NCBI RefSeq assembly: GCF_000319385.1
Contig: NC_019566.1
Location: 883,266-947,265, forward strand
DNA: 64,000 nt
Source: Candidatus Endolissoclinum faulkneri L2
GTDB lineage: Bacteria > Pseudomonadota > Alphaproteobacteria > Thalassobaculales > Thalassobaculaceae
Direction: 5' to 3'
Shown: piece after piece, positions 11,084-21,467 of the stretch
Position numbering within the stretch: the first letter of the stretch is position 1
How the letters are laid out: each line of letters begins with the position of its first letter
Program-made: the position numbers and the translations under genes
Notes under the pieces: generated by a model
Told to the model about the DNA's origin: nothing
The model's database searches: none
Seen by the model: the letters and a program-made list of their open reading frames with translations, nothing else

Positions 11084-11689
11084 TTACTCGCGACGCAAAA
11101 TCCAGTTGATCAAAATATTCGCTCGACTTTTCTGTTTAAAAGCAGCATCCATAGCATCACGATCGTAAATTGTTTCTACCCACTTGCGAAAACCAATTCC
11201 ACTTTCTTTTTCGGCCTGCAGGTATTGTTCATAAAAAAAATCAATAACTCCTGTTTTAGCTTGTTTGACGTGTCCATAACGCAAAGATAAATGATTCATC
11301 GCTTGGCGTAAGGGAACTTTTTTATGCTGCCATAAATACATCGTTGCCATAAATCCGGTCCTGTCTGATCCAGATTTACAGTGCATCAATACCGGATATT
11401 CTAAGGTTTTCCAAATGTCAATGCTAGCCAACATAGTTAGCTTGTTTGAGGCCGAGCGTGAGCGAATACGAAAATCTACTAAATTAAGTTTAAGTTCTGT
11501 GCACGCAGCACGTTCCAAGATATAGGTAGCGTCATTGCGTGACCCTCGTAAATTCAAGATTGTCTTAAAGCCCTCTGCTTTAATTTTTTGCAAATGAGCG
11601 GGGCTTGGTTGAGCAGACCGCCAAAGATCTCCATCAACTCTGCGCTTATTAAAAAAAAGTATACGCAAAAAGCCATGATCAACTAGCAT
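11084..11689 (-). CDS. tyrosine / dual-specificity phosphatase-family protein
   Basis: A 201-aa cytoplasmic protein with the PTP signature HCKSGSDRTG (nucleophile Cys104, Arg110), preceded by a conserved start of the DSP fold (WRSAQPSP, LNLRG). It should hydrolyse phosphotyrosine or another phosphoester; the substrate cannot be read from sequence. It is divergent from the MsbA-like exporter gene, with about 150 bases between them. I recall this pairing in related alphaproteobacteria, where an envelope role has been suspected. The start ATG is clear. No transmembrane segment is visible. Confidence 0.85.
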   Translation of the reverse strand: MLVDHGFLRILFFNKRRVDGDLWRSAQPSPAHLQKIKAEGFKTILNLRGSRNDATYILERAACTELKLNLVDFRIRSRSASNKLTMLASIDIWKTLEYPVLMHCKSGSDRTGFMATMYLWQHKKVPLRQAMNHLSLRYGHVKQAKTGVIDFFYEQYLQAEKESGIGFRKWVETIYDRDAMDAAFKQKSRANILINWILRRE

Positions 11690-11836
11690 GATTTTTCATC
11701 AATCTGAACGGTGAGTTAAATAGGAGTATATAGTATCCAGCATCTTAATTAATCTTCTCAAAAACCTCATTAAGGGCTGACTATAGCAACGCGAAGTAAG
11801 TCAAGAAGTTTATTGTCAACAAGAATCAGGTATCAA

Positions 11837-13621
11837 ATGATCGTTACAAATTACGAAAAAATTAAAATTTTGTTAAAACATACTTACACTGAACTACTAT
11901 TGTTCCGCTTGTGGACAACCTTCGTACGAGCTTACATAAAATGGCTAGTTTACGCCGCTATTGCTATGGCGATGGTAGCTTTAACAACAGCTCTTACCGC
12001 TTGGTTGATGGATCCTATTGTTGATAAGGTCTTCGTGGAACGGAACCATTCTATGTTATGGTTAGTTGGCTCTGCGGTAATGATAACCTTTGCGCTCAAG
12101 GCGTCAGCATCTTTTTTTCAGGAAGCGTTTCTTGCCAGAGTAGGAGGAAGAATTGTAGCGGACGTACAGGTTAGATTATTTACTCATATGCTTGATCAGA
12201 ATATGTTATTCTTTCAAAATCACTCTACGGGAGAACTAGTATCACATTTTACTGTCAACGTCCAGGCTTTACGTCAAACAGCTTCAACTGCCATAGTTGG
12301 CCTAATACGTGACGGTTTATCGGTAGTCTTATTGTTTGGAGTAATGCTATATCAAGATTGGCGTCTCTCGTTAATCGCTTTACTGATCACACCGATCACT
12401 GTTTTTCCTATACAAAAATTGGGTGAAAACATGCGCCAAATTTCTATTACAGCCCAAGTATGTATGGGAAATTTAACAACACTGCTAAGCCAGTCTTTTC
12501 AAGGTATCCGGGTAATAAAAGCTTACTTAATGGAGAAATCAGAAACTAAACGTATTTACACATTAAGCAATAAAATTTATCAAATAACTTACCGACAAAG
12601 CCTAGTGCGTGCTGCTGTGCAGCCTATTGTCGATGGATGCGGTGGTCTAGCTATAGGAGCAATAATCATTTATGGAGGATATCAAGTTATTGAAGGAACC
12701 ACAACTCCGGGCGCTTTCTTCTCCTTTATTACTGCTATGCTTATGATCTATCAACCATTACGCGGTCTTGGCAAAGTTAGCACAACTTTGCAAGAAGGTT
12801 TAGCAGCGGCTGAGCGGCTATTTGTGTTATTTGATCATCGTTCTGTTACAACCGAAGCGCCGAATGCTAAAGCCATGGTACGAGCTCCAGCGGACATTAC
12901 TCTAAAGGATGTAAGATTTAGCTATTCCGATGGTACTGAAGCGTTAGCAGGTATTAACTTATTAGCTCCAGCTGGCAAAATTACTGCCTTGGTTGGTCCC
13001 AGCGGTGCTGGCAAGAGTACTATTATTAATCTTATTCCACGATTTTTTGACGTAGAGAGCGGTTCAGTCACTGTTGGTGGCAGCGATGTGCGTGCTTTAA
13101 CTATAAATAGCTTACGTGACTCAATAGCTTTGGTAAGTCAGGAAATTATCCTTTTTGATGATACCGTTGCTGAAAATATCCGTTTTGCCCGACCCGAAGC
13201 TACAGATAAGGAATTGTATGCAGCAGCTGAATTTGCAGCAGACACTTTTATTAGTTCTTTGCCAAAAGGCTATAATACTCGAGTTGGTGAGTACGGAATT
13301 AAATTATCTGGTGGTCAACGACAACGCATTGCTATTGCACGAGCAATACTAAAAAACGCACCAATTTTACTGCTTGATGAAGCAACAAATGCACTTGATA
13401 GCGAATCAGAACAGCAGATACATGATGCACTTGGAAAACTTATGAAAAATAGAACCATCATGATTATAACACATAGGATATCTTCTCTGCTAAAAGCAGA
13501 CCTTATCTATGCTATTGAAGGAGGAAAGGTAGTAGAATGCGGTGACCATCAAGCATTAGTAAAAATAAACGGAACTTATGCTCAGCTTTATGCTAAACAA
13601 TACGTAAACGCTCGGAAATAG
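11837..13621 (+). CDS. msbA: ABC exporter, MsbA / lipid-flippase type (TM domain fused to ATPase)
   Basis: A half-transporter that dimerises in the inner membrane and exports lipid A or another lipid or peptide. The N-terminal ~320 residues carry about six transmembrane helices, with the region containing AVIGLIRDGLS-type coupling helices. The ATPase domain has Walker A GPSGAGKST near residue 390, the Q-loop VSQEIILFDD, signature LSGGQRQR, Walker B ILLLDEAT and H-loop ITHR. The ATG at 11837 gives 594 aa; a TTG at 11813 would add eight residues. The usual downstream lipid A partners (a DUF374 acyltransferase, kdtA) are missing; a 1 kb desert follows. Substrate is inferred from family only. Confidence 0.85.
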   Translation: MIVTNYEKIKILLKHTYTELLLFRLWTTFVRAYIKWLVYAAIAMAMVALTTALTAWLMDPIVDKVFVERNHSMLWLVGSAVMITFALKASASFFQEAFLARVGGRIVADVQVRLFTHMLDQNMLFFQNHSTGELVSHFTVNVQALRQTASTAIVGLIRDGLSVVLLFGVMLYQDWRLSLIALLITPITVFPIQKLGENMRQISITAQVCMGNLTTLLSQSFQGIRVIKAYLMEKSETKRIYTLSNKIYQITYRQSLVRAAVQPIVDGCGGLAIGAIIIYGGYQVIEGTTTPGAFFSFITAMLMIYQPLRGLGKVSTTLQEGLAAAERLFVLFDHRSVTTEAPNAKAMVRAPADITLKDVRFSYSDGTEALAGINLLAPAGKITALVGPSGAGKSTIINLIPRFFDVESGSVTVGGSDVRALTINSLRDSIALVSQEIILFDDTVAENIRFARPEATDKELYAAAEFAADTFISSLPKGYNTRVGEYGIKLSGGQRQRIAIARAILKNAPILLLDEATNALDSESEQQIHDALGKLMKNRTIMIITHRISSLLKADLIYAIEGGKVVECGDHQALVKINGTYAQLYAKQYVNARK

Positions 13622-14653
13622 ATTTAAATTAATCATTGCACAAAGTGCTCACTAAAGCTAATTCTTACCTTAAGAAAGATATTAATTTTATGTATAGTCT
13701 GAGTAAAACTTAGCTGAATGATCTTATTTTATACATGGAAGCGCGGATGGTTCCTTTTATAAATTTAATGGGCTCACTTAAAAAGTGAGCTTAAAGTAAA
13801 AGTATAAAGCAAAGCTAAGAAAATTCAGCTTATATCGTTTAAAAATCATACGCGACAAATCAATTCCTAATATTTTACATTAGTTCTTCAAATTATCATT
13901 CTGATCAAGCAGCAGAAAAATTATTTATAAAGCATCTTCTATATGCATAATTTTCTGTTAAAAATACAGCTAACGCCCATGTCTCTCAATGAGAGCGGGT
14001 AATAAAAAATCCTTAAATTATAACACTTACTCTATTGTAATCTTCTTATATAGTCACTTTCTTTTGAAAGATCTCTGGTTTGTTGTCTGGCCGTCTCTAA
14101 ATAGGGAAAAAAACTAAAAGAATACATTAAATATTGATATCAAAAATATATCCTAGCCTACTGCTCCTAACGTTTACCAGTTTTAATTTTCAAAAAAAAC
14201 AATTAATTAAAGATCATTTAATTCGCAATTAATGCAGTAGTTGTAAGTAAAATACTTATATGTTATCAAATCACTGTTCTTAAATCTTATTGTTTTTATG
14301 CTAGATGACATAAAATCAGAGTAAACACGTCAAAACGCATATAACTACGAGTGTAAAACAAAACTTATATCAAAAAAATCACAATTGTTGTCCTTTGATA
14401 CTTAAGAATTTAATGTAAGTTTAAACAACACACTATCTGAGTATAAGCTTTAGTATTTAAAAAGAAAAATAAACCTTCTTTTGCTATTCATCTCGGTGCA
14501 TATATTTAATCTTGATAATGTAATTCAATCTATCTGTTCTACAGTAGAGATGAATTGTTATCAAATACGACTAGTTTTAATCAAACTATTTGAAAAAATC
14601 TATAGCAAATAAAATATAGCTGCACCGGCACTATTAGATTCCTGGTATGGTGA
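13622..14653. other. 1 kb gene-free AT-rich region
   Basis: Apart from the hairpin at 13772-13790 I see no gene. In relatives an acyltransferase gene often follows msbA; no trace of it could be read here. Confidence 0.5.
13772..13790 (+). terminator. hairpin downstream of msbA, possible terminator
   Basis: GCTCACTT and AAGTGAGC form an 8-bp stem around three bases, 150 bases after the msbA stop. The following TTAAAGT is a poor T-run, so this is a weak call. Confidence 0.35.
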
Positions 14654-15214
14654 GTGCCGCGATTGCAAATAAAAATAATTAGTAAAATATTACGTCAGTG
14701 GAAAAAGACTAGTATGTCGCCCGGGGTGATCTCCCGTTCAATGTCTATGGGAATGGTGATCGGCTTTTCACCCACTGTCGGTCTGCAAGCAATTATATGC
14801 TTCCTTACCGCATTTATTTGCAACCGACTATGGCGTCAAGATACTTTTGATTGGATAATCGCTTTAGTTGGTTCGCTAGTGGTTAACCCATTAACCTTGG
14901 TACCCACTTACACGTTTTATTATTGGGTTGGTTGTCATATGATCACATGCTCTAATGTGATGGATGTACAAGATTTTGAAAATATTAAGTATTTTTTGTA
15001 CGCTTTAAAAGAAGGCACCGCTGCAATATTTCTCGGATCAGTACCATTCATGATTATTGGCTTGCCATTAGGGTATTATATAGGAAAAATAGTTGAACGC
15101 CTTCTGAAAAATCGAATACAAAGTCGCCAAGCACGTATGCTTAAACAAGCTCTTAACAATAAAACCAGCAAACTAAATAAAAACAAAATACCACGCACAG
15201 TAAAAGAGGAATGA
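14654..15214 (+). CDS. DUF2062 membrane protein
   Basis: A 186-aa inner-membrane protein of unknown function. The DUF2062 pattern is visible: SMSMGMVIGFSPTVGLQ near residue 28, followed by a hydrophobic helix, VVNPLTLVPTYTFYYWVG near 75, and a third hydrophobic stretch with GLPLGYYIG near 140. The C-terminal 35 residues are lysine/arginine-rich and probably cytoplasmic. The start is a GTG at 14654; an ATG 7 bases upstream is out of frame. It stands alone. Some DUF2062 proteins are linked to glycosyltransferases or lipid metabolism, but nothing here narrows the role. Confidence 0.8.
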   Translation: MPRLQIKIISKILRQWKKTSMSPGVISRSMSMGMVIGFSPTVGLQAIICFLTAFICNRLWRQDTFDWIIALVGSLVVNPLTLVPTYTFYYWVGCHMITCSNVMDVQDFENIKYFLYALKEGTAAIFLGSVPFMIIGLPLGYYIGKIVERLLKNRIQSRQARMLKQALNNKTSKLNKNKIPRTVKEE

Positions 15215-15916
15215 CTTGCGCAACTGGATAAATATGTAATAATTTAGCAGAAATATAATTGATCAAATACTCCTCCAAGCTTAGTTGCAAGCTATTAAGC
15301 AAACGATCTTTAACCATAGCAAGATCGTAACAAGTCAATGCTAGAGATTAAATAAAATCTTTATTTATTTAATAAATGATTGGTCGATTAAAAAATTAAA
15401 TTAAAGATTATTACGACTACAATAGTAACAAATTATATCTCCAAGCAATTATTTTAATGACAAATTAATTGCAAAACATTAATAAACATAAAGTATAAAC
15501 TGCTAGACGGCAAACCTGGTTTTTTTGATAGGCTAGCAATTGCAATTTAAGTTTTTCCCAAAACACAACTTATCTGTAATTATGATATAATTATTATTGC
15601 CTAACTATATGCTATAAAAATACTGCAGCTATAAAATATTGACGACCTTTTACATTAAACTAAATTAGCATCTAGGAGATAATCCCACTAATAAACGCCT
15701 TAAAACAAAAATATTCGATAGTGAGATTGTATTATTCTCTGATAGTATTCCTAATATAAAGGACAAAAAACTAATTAGTTACTGTATAGCTACAATAAAT
15801 CACACATTTATTTAAATCATTTACTATAATAAATTAGTAAAATAATATTAATAATATGAGAAGAATAAAGCACCATCTATTATAGTATAAATTAGAACAA
15901 AATAAAGCAAGCTATC

Positions 15917-16039
15917 GTGTCATTCTCTGTATCTTTAAACTGGATTATTAGTAGTGCTGTCACTAAAAGGTGGTCTTTATTTGCTAATGATCTTTCTGTA
16001 AAAGATGAATATGCTTCATACCAATCCTCTTGGGCTTAA
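15917..16039 (+). other. unassigned 40-codon open frame, possible gene scrap
   Basis: From a GTG the frame reads VSFSVSLNWIISSAVTKRW then a hydrophilic tail ending in a TAA. Composition is less F/I/K-rich than random AT-rich frames nearby, which is the only reason to list it. There is no ribosome-binding site. Confidence 0.2.
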
Positions 16040-16195
16040 TTTATTTTTTTTTGAATTATAATTCATTAGTCGTTAAAAAAATATTTTAAACAATAGTAAA
16101 GTACTACGAATACTATATAAGTAATCCCTTGCCGCATTAAACATGACATAAATTTAAACAGTTAACCTGCTAATTAAATTTATGTTATTGCTAAA

Positions 16196-16221
16196 ATAAA
16201 ATAGCTAACAAGCTATTTTAT
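16196..16221 (-). terminator. possible intrinsic terminator of the FecE-type ATPase gene
   Basis: Read on the minus strand, ATAAAATAGCT, a TGTT loop and AGCTATTTTAT are followed by TTTAG. The 11-bp stem is AT-rich. It lies 170 bases after the stop codon. Confidence 0.4.
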
Positions 16222-16394
16222 GACTGTACTTTTACTTAGAATAACAAGATTGTTTGCTGCAGAGTATTGTAGATAATATCAACTTTCAAGTTTACATAAT
16301 CGATATCCTACAATTAAACTTTCTTATGCTTATGGTTTTTATTAATAGTAAACGCTGGAACAAAGCAGTCAATTATGCCTAATTTTTAACTAAC

Positions 16395-17213
16395 TTAGCT
16401 CTGCTCATGAAGAGACCAAGGAATAATCAATACTTCGTTACCTTCTTCGATACGCCGAGTCTCTACCCCAAAAACAGAAGCCATGATTTCGATATTCAGT
16501 GCCTCAGAAGGAAAGCCCTCAGAAATTATCCTTCCATTATTTAGTACATAAATCCGATCGCAAAATCGAGCCGCCAAAGTTATATCATGCAAAACCATTA
16601 AGCTACTTCGACCGGTTAGAGCAAGCTGTTTGAGTAATATCATCGCTTCCAGTTGATGACGTGGATCAAGACCTGTCACCGGTTCATCTAATAGCAAAAG
16701 CGATGGATCTCCTGCTAGGACACGTGCTATCATAATCCGCATGCGTTCACCGCAAGACAATTTAGTTACCTCTCTTTTAGAGAGATGTGTAGTATCTGTT
16801 GCTAACATAGCGTTGTTCACTGCGCTGTGATCTACTTCAGAAATTTTAGATAACGATGATAGAAAAGGTATACGACCAAGCATAACTATTTCACGTGCTG
16901 AAATCGGCCATGTACTATTAGCTCCCTGTGGTAAATAGCCTATCGTACGAGCAATTGATTTACGATTTAAGCGAATAATTGGCTTACCATTAAGCAAAAC
17001 ATCTCCCTCTGATGGCTCAGAAAGACAAGCAAGAATTTTTAATAATGTGCTCTTACCAGAACCGTTAGGACCTAGCAATCCGATCATTTCGCCGGCTTTT
17101 ACCGATATGGTAATTACTTCAAGTAATCCTTTGTTCCCATTATATAAACTTATACCCCTTGCTTCGAGGATAAGTGGGGAAGAGCTCGACATTAATTTTA
17201 GAGAGATGCTCAT
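16395..17213 (-). CDS. ABC transporter ATP-binding protein, FecE/HmuV/BtuD type
   Basis: The ATPase subunit of an importer for ferric siderophore, heme or cobalamin, working on the cytoplasmic side. Walker A GPNGSGKST is near residue 49, the Q-loop YLPQGANSTW near 93, Walker B LLLLDEPVTGLD near 170 and the H-loop VLHDITLA near 205. The signature, normally LSGGE, reads LSCGE: the second glycine position is Cys. WPISAREIVMLGR is typical of the FecE group. The 272-aa length is standard. No permease or substrate-binding protein gene is in the window, so the partners must be elsewhere or lost. Confidence 0.82.
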   Translation of the reverse strand: MSISLKLMSSSSPLILEARGISLYNGNKGLLEVITISVKAGEMIGLLGPNGSGKSTLLKILACLSEPSEGDVLLNGKPIIRLNRKSIARTIGYLPQGANSTWPISAREIVMLGRIPFLSSLSKISEVDHSAVNNAMLATDTTHLSKREVTKLSCGERMRIMIARVLAGDPSLLLLDEPVTGLDPRHQLEAMILLKQLALTGRSSLMVLHDITLAARFCDRIYVLNNGRIISEGFPSEALNIEIMASVFGVETRRIEEGNEVLIIPWSLHEQS

Positions 17214-19129
17214 AGTGCTAGCATTGATAAATGCACCTTAAATTATCATAATTGAATTTTCATTATTAAATTTAGCAAGATGTATATTTGGAGTACTATT
17301 AATTATAATACATCGATTATTTAGTTAGCTAACTCACCGTGTATACTTTTTTATAAGAATACATTCCACTTCAATGGCTAATCTTGATATCTAAATTATT
17401 CGTTGGAATTTACTAACTACAGCTCATTTAATGTTTTTTAGCAAAAAAGGATTTCTATACGTTATTGTATAATAATAAGCTTTTTGATAGCTTTATCGAA
17501 AATAAAAGCATTTATGCCGCGCTAATGTAGAAGCTGAAAGCAAGGATAGATTATTTAATCGTAATAAATACTGCAAAAACAACGTGATGATTTTATCATC
17601 CTCATTTATGGCATAAAATCCAATTAGAAAAATATTTTTTTCCAATTCTAATGATAAATTGCAAGTGAATAATTACCCCCACCAGTATTAAGCAAATCAC
17701 TCGTATGTAAATCTTATTTCTCTTCAATCAAACAAAAGCCATAATGAACAATGCGATACATGTTGCTCGATCAACTTTATCGTTCAAAAATAAATATTCT
17801 ATAAAATACTAGTTTGATAAGACTAATTATTGATCCTTCTGCAATACTCAAAATGTTTTTGATAATTCTGATACAACACAGATTAATTAGGTTCAGTGAA
17901 AATGTTTAACCTAGTTATCATAAAAGAATTTTGAGTTACCGATTGTTTTATGATTCTAAATAAAATAAAAATACTTTTAGGAGGAACACATACAAGCAAA
18001 TAATTTTTATTTGTCTGAATTTAGCATGAATAAAATTTGACTATACACTTAAAAAGTACCCCATTTACGTTTTGATTATTCTATTGTATCAAGCGCTCTA
18101 TACATGTCAATATAAACATTGACAACTTATAATATAAACTAGTATTATACTAGGTCTATGTTTAAGATCAGATTATATTAATAATAGCCTGATACCATCG
18201 ACATTGGGAATAAATAATATAATTTTATTCAATGCTATACCCAACTTGCAGAGTCATTCTATTATTGTACGCTATTAGATAACTTAAAATATTAGACTGT
18301 AGTTAAATAATTTAATTTTTCTAAACTTAGAAATAATTCAATAAAATGTTATCTAGAATATCACATCAATAAAGCTTATAAAAATTGCTACTATTGTAAT
18401 TAGATACTAAAATATAATTTTTTTAACAAACAACTAAGACCAAACTCTCTAGTTTATTGCTTTTTAATCGCTCCATCTTGCTTGTTTTTGCTCATAGCGT
18501 TAGCTATGATACATCTAATTATTATTATTCTACAGGAATGCTTTAGTAGGTTAGCTAACTTACTGTATTACTCTAATAGAATAAGCAAAATATATAATAA
18601 TTAAGCTAACCAAATGTTTTAAGATTTTCTTTTAATAAATTAAATTCTTTGACAAATATATTTAAATTAAATATTAATCTTTGACGATTATTAGTGTAAG
18701 AAATAATTTAATTTATTTATTTTTATTTACAAAAGATCACATCCAACAATATCTCTTTTTATAGGTATAAATAACAATTGGCACAGTAAGCAGCTTTGAA
18801 ATAAACAATAGGAAAAAAAGAAAATTACTATCGATAAGTTTCTGTATTGTTTTAATTTTTATTCTATCTGAGAACGATCTTAGTCTAAAACAATAGTCAA
18901 TCGTATTTACAGGAGAACAGGAAATTATTAAGGGTACTATTTGCTTCTGATCCTCGCATAGATTCAACATCTGCAAATTTCATGAAGTATGTTTACTCCT
19001 CATTACAGCTTTGGTATTAGAATCAATATTAGCAATGATAAGTTTCTTCAAATGTACAAGATTATTTTGTGAATTAATATTAATAATTTTAACATTGTAA
19101 CACTGGTAAAGGCAATCATATTGTGGGAT
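17214..19129. other. 1.9 kb gene-free AT-rich region
   Basis: A 79-codon minus-strand frame at 18737-18976 has no ribosome-binding site and an ordinary random composition, so I do not call it. Nothing else is recognisable. Confidence 0.5.
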
Positions 19130-20045
19130 CGCGGCAATGAGCTAAGCTTGCAGTGAGGTACTCATTCGAGTACTTGGTTTCAATGAAAATAACAGTGTTA
19201 AATTAGTGCCAATTTAATGTCTATACAATACTAACTGCACCATTACAGGTATTGATGTATGCTTATCCATAGACATATGCATAACATGTTACAATTGGGA
19301 GAACGAACAGATATCATACTTAATCATGCGCATATCAACGTATATATTTTTGGCAAGAGTACCAAGCGATCTCTTTAGAAGAGAGAAAAATTTTGGCTGA
19401 ATTAACTGAAGTTAAACACTAGTCATTCTGTTCGTGCAAATAACAAAGGAACATGATCTTTTACCAGCAAATATAGCAGATTATTCCTCAATAGTTATTA
19501 GGTATGTTAACTTTTTGGGTGTATTTCCAACACTAGAAAGATTTCAGAAAAATAAATATGTTGATGAGGCTATATTTAAAGTGGTACGTAAAGAAGCATG
19601 CAATATTAATAAGCGTGTTGATTTATTTTTACTGAGAGCTATAGCATTGCTCTAACGTTTAATCCTGATACTCCAGTGTTCGCTATAGATGTTAACGCAG
19701 AAAATATCCGAGCAATCCGTTCCGGAGTTCATGCTAATGGCATCTACAGCGGTCGAATTAAAAATATACCCTTAATCTGTTTACACGACCTTTAGGAAAT
19801 AATAAACTGTGTGGTTTTTTGCTATCTTTAACCATCCATACGATCGATCTAAAGCACAAGTCAATAACTTTGCTGTAAACAAAATCCCAGCAATCATAGC
19901 CCTCTCTTGCAATCTTACAAACTTAGCGCGAGATACCTCGATTCTTAACAGAGGCAGTTATTCGTTAGAATAACTAATGCCAAATTGATCAATTTTTCCT
20001 GGTCTTACCACATTGAGCTTGTCGCTATTTTCCGCGCTAATATTT
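19130..20045 (+). pseudogene. decayed 23S rRNA (uracil-5-)-methyltransferase, RlmD/TrmA family
   Basis: Pieces of one protein appear in order but in different frames. VLGFNENNSVKLVPI (about 19158-19214) matches the N-terminal region of the SAM-dependent m5U methyltransferases. A 73-codon frame at 19434-19655 ends in NKRVDLF, where the SAM-binding VADLFAGCGTF should begin. A shifted frame gives SIALTFNPDTPVFAIDVNAE and IRAIRSGVHANG (19642-19745). Another gives the catalytic block IIALSCNLTNLARDTSIL (about 19890-19950), and a last frameshift leads to HIELVAIFR before 20045. The catalytic Cys survives, but several frameshifts, in-frame stops and an internal deletion preclude function. It ends just before fumC. 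Confidence 0.8.
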
Positions 20046-20072
20046 TTCCTAATCTTAATTTAAGGAGTCTAA

Positions 20073-21467
20073 ATGTCCATCACCCGTAAAGAAACTGACA
20101 GCATGGGAACTATGTACGTGCCAAACGATAAATATTGGGGCGCCCAAACTCAACGCAGCCTGGAAAATTTTCCAATTAGTTTCGAACGAATGCCCATCGC
20201 ACTAATACACGCGTTTGCCTTGCAGAAACAGGCATCAGCCCGAGCCAATAGCAAACTTGGTACCTTGAAAATGGAACTAGCTAAAGCTATTGAGAATGCC
20301 GCAGCAGAGATTGCAGGAGCAAATTACGACGAAGAATTTCCGTTGGTAGTATGGCAAACTGGTTCCGGTACTCACACTAATATGAACTTAAACGAAGTGA
20401 TTGCAAATCTGGCTAATAAATATTTCGGTAATTCTCTTGGCTCAAAAAGCCCAATCCATCCTAACGACCACGTCAATCTAGGGCAGTCATCCAATGACAG
20501 TTTTCCAACTGCCATGCATATCGCTGGGGTGCGTGAGATTTATGCTAGACTATTGCCCGGGCTACATCATTTACAAAACGCATTAGATAAAAAAGTACAA
20601 AAATTTCAAGGTATTGTTAAAATTGGTCGCACACATTTACAAGATGCTACGCCATTACAACTAAGTCAAACGGTCGGTGCCTGGGCATTTCAGGTAAGAA
20701 CTGGAATAAAACGTCTGGAGGGAGTTCTACCACGCCTTTTAGAGCTTCCTCAGGGAGGAACAGCAGTCGGTACTGGTATAAATACTAATCCGGCATTCGC
20801 CGAAAAATTTATAGAGGAGATTAGAGATCTTACAGATCTGCCATTTACCTCTGCCACCAACAAATTTGAAGCGCTTGCTGCTCATGATGCTGTAGTAGAA
20901 ATTTCTGGAGTACTCAATACTCTGGCAGTATCTCTAATGAAAGTGGCAAACGATATACGCATGCTTGGTTCTGGCCCTCGCTGCGGCATAGGTGAATTAA
21001 TTCTACCTGCCAATGAGCCAGGTTCTTCCATTATGCCTGGCAAAGTTAATCCAACTCAAGCCGAAGCTATGACTCAAGTATGTGCTAAAGTAATGGGAAA
21101 TCACACTACCATCACTATTGCCGGCTCTAGTGGGCATTTTGAGCTTAACGTATTTAAACCAGTAATGGCAGATGCATTATTGCAGTCAATTCGATTACTG
21201 GGAGACGCATCAACGAGTTTTGCTGAACGTTGCGTAGAAGGGATGGAAGCTAATAAAGAACGCATTGCCTATTTACTAAGCCGTAGTTTAATGCTAGTTA
21301 CTGGCTTAGTCCCACATATTGGTTATGATGCGGCAGCCAAGATTGCCCAAAAAGCACACCAGGACGGCATTAGCTTAAAACAAGCTGCTCATGCTCTGAG
21401 TTTAGTTTCAGAAGCAGATTTTGACAAGTGGGTATGTACAGAAACAATGTTAGAATCGCGGAGATAA
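20073..21467 (+). CDS. fumC: class II fumarate hydratase
   Basis: It interconverts fumarate and malate in the TCA cycle as a homotetramer. The 464-aa protein is full length. [12 protein letters not shown] and the [11 protein letters not shown] block with the active-site His are intact, as is the [16 protein letters not shown] signature loop carrying the catalytic Ser. [12 protein letters not shown] is also present. TAAGGAG lies 6 bases before the ATG, one of the best ribosome-binding sites in the window. Only a pseudogene lies upstream, so it is probably transcribed alone. No anomalies. Confidence 0.97.
   Translation: MSITRKETDSMGTMYVPNDKYWGAQTQRSLENFPISFERMPIALIHAFALQKQASARANSKLGTLKMELAKAIENAAAEIAGANYDEEFPLVVWQTGSGTHTNMNLNEVIANLANKYFGNSLGSKSPIHPNDHVNLGQSSNDSFPTAMHIAGVREIYARLLPGLHHLQNALDKKVQKFQGIVKIGRTHLQDATPLQLSQTVGAWAFQVRTGIKRLEGVLPRLLELPQGGTAVGTGINTNPAFAEKFIEEIRDLTDLPFTSATNKFEALAAHDAVVEISGVLNTLAVSLMKVANDIRMLGSGPRCGIGELILPANEPGSSIMPGKVNPTQAEAMTQVCAKVMGNHTTITIAGSSGHFELNVFKPVMADALLQSIRLLGDASTSFAERCVEGMEANKERIAYLLSRSLMLVTGLVPHIGYDAAAKIAQKAHQDGISLKQAAHALSLVSEADFDKWVCTETMLESRR

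Larger units (their letters stand above)
15215..16394. other. 1.2 kb region with short unassigned frames
   Basis: Convergent spacer. A minus-strand frame at 15153-15338 (starting TTG) reads protein-like in its first 40 residues and runs antisense into the DUF2062 3' end; a plus-strand 40-codon frame lies at 15917-16039. Neither matches a family I recognise. Confidence 0.45.

Noticed and set aside
15153-15338. 61-codon minus-strand frame beside the DUF2062 gene
   Set aside because: Its first half reads protein-like, but its second half is antisense to the real DUF2062 gene and no family fits. It could be a scrap, but the evidence is too thin to list as a gene.
18737-18976. 79-codon minus-strand frame
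   Set aside because: No start signal or motif; length is within chance for this composition.
19434-19655. 73-codon plus-strand frame as an independent gene
   Set aside because: It is one fragment of the m5U methyltransferase pseudogene; neighbouring fragments continue the same protein in other frames.
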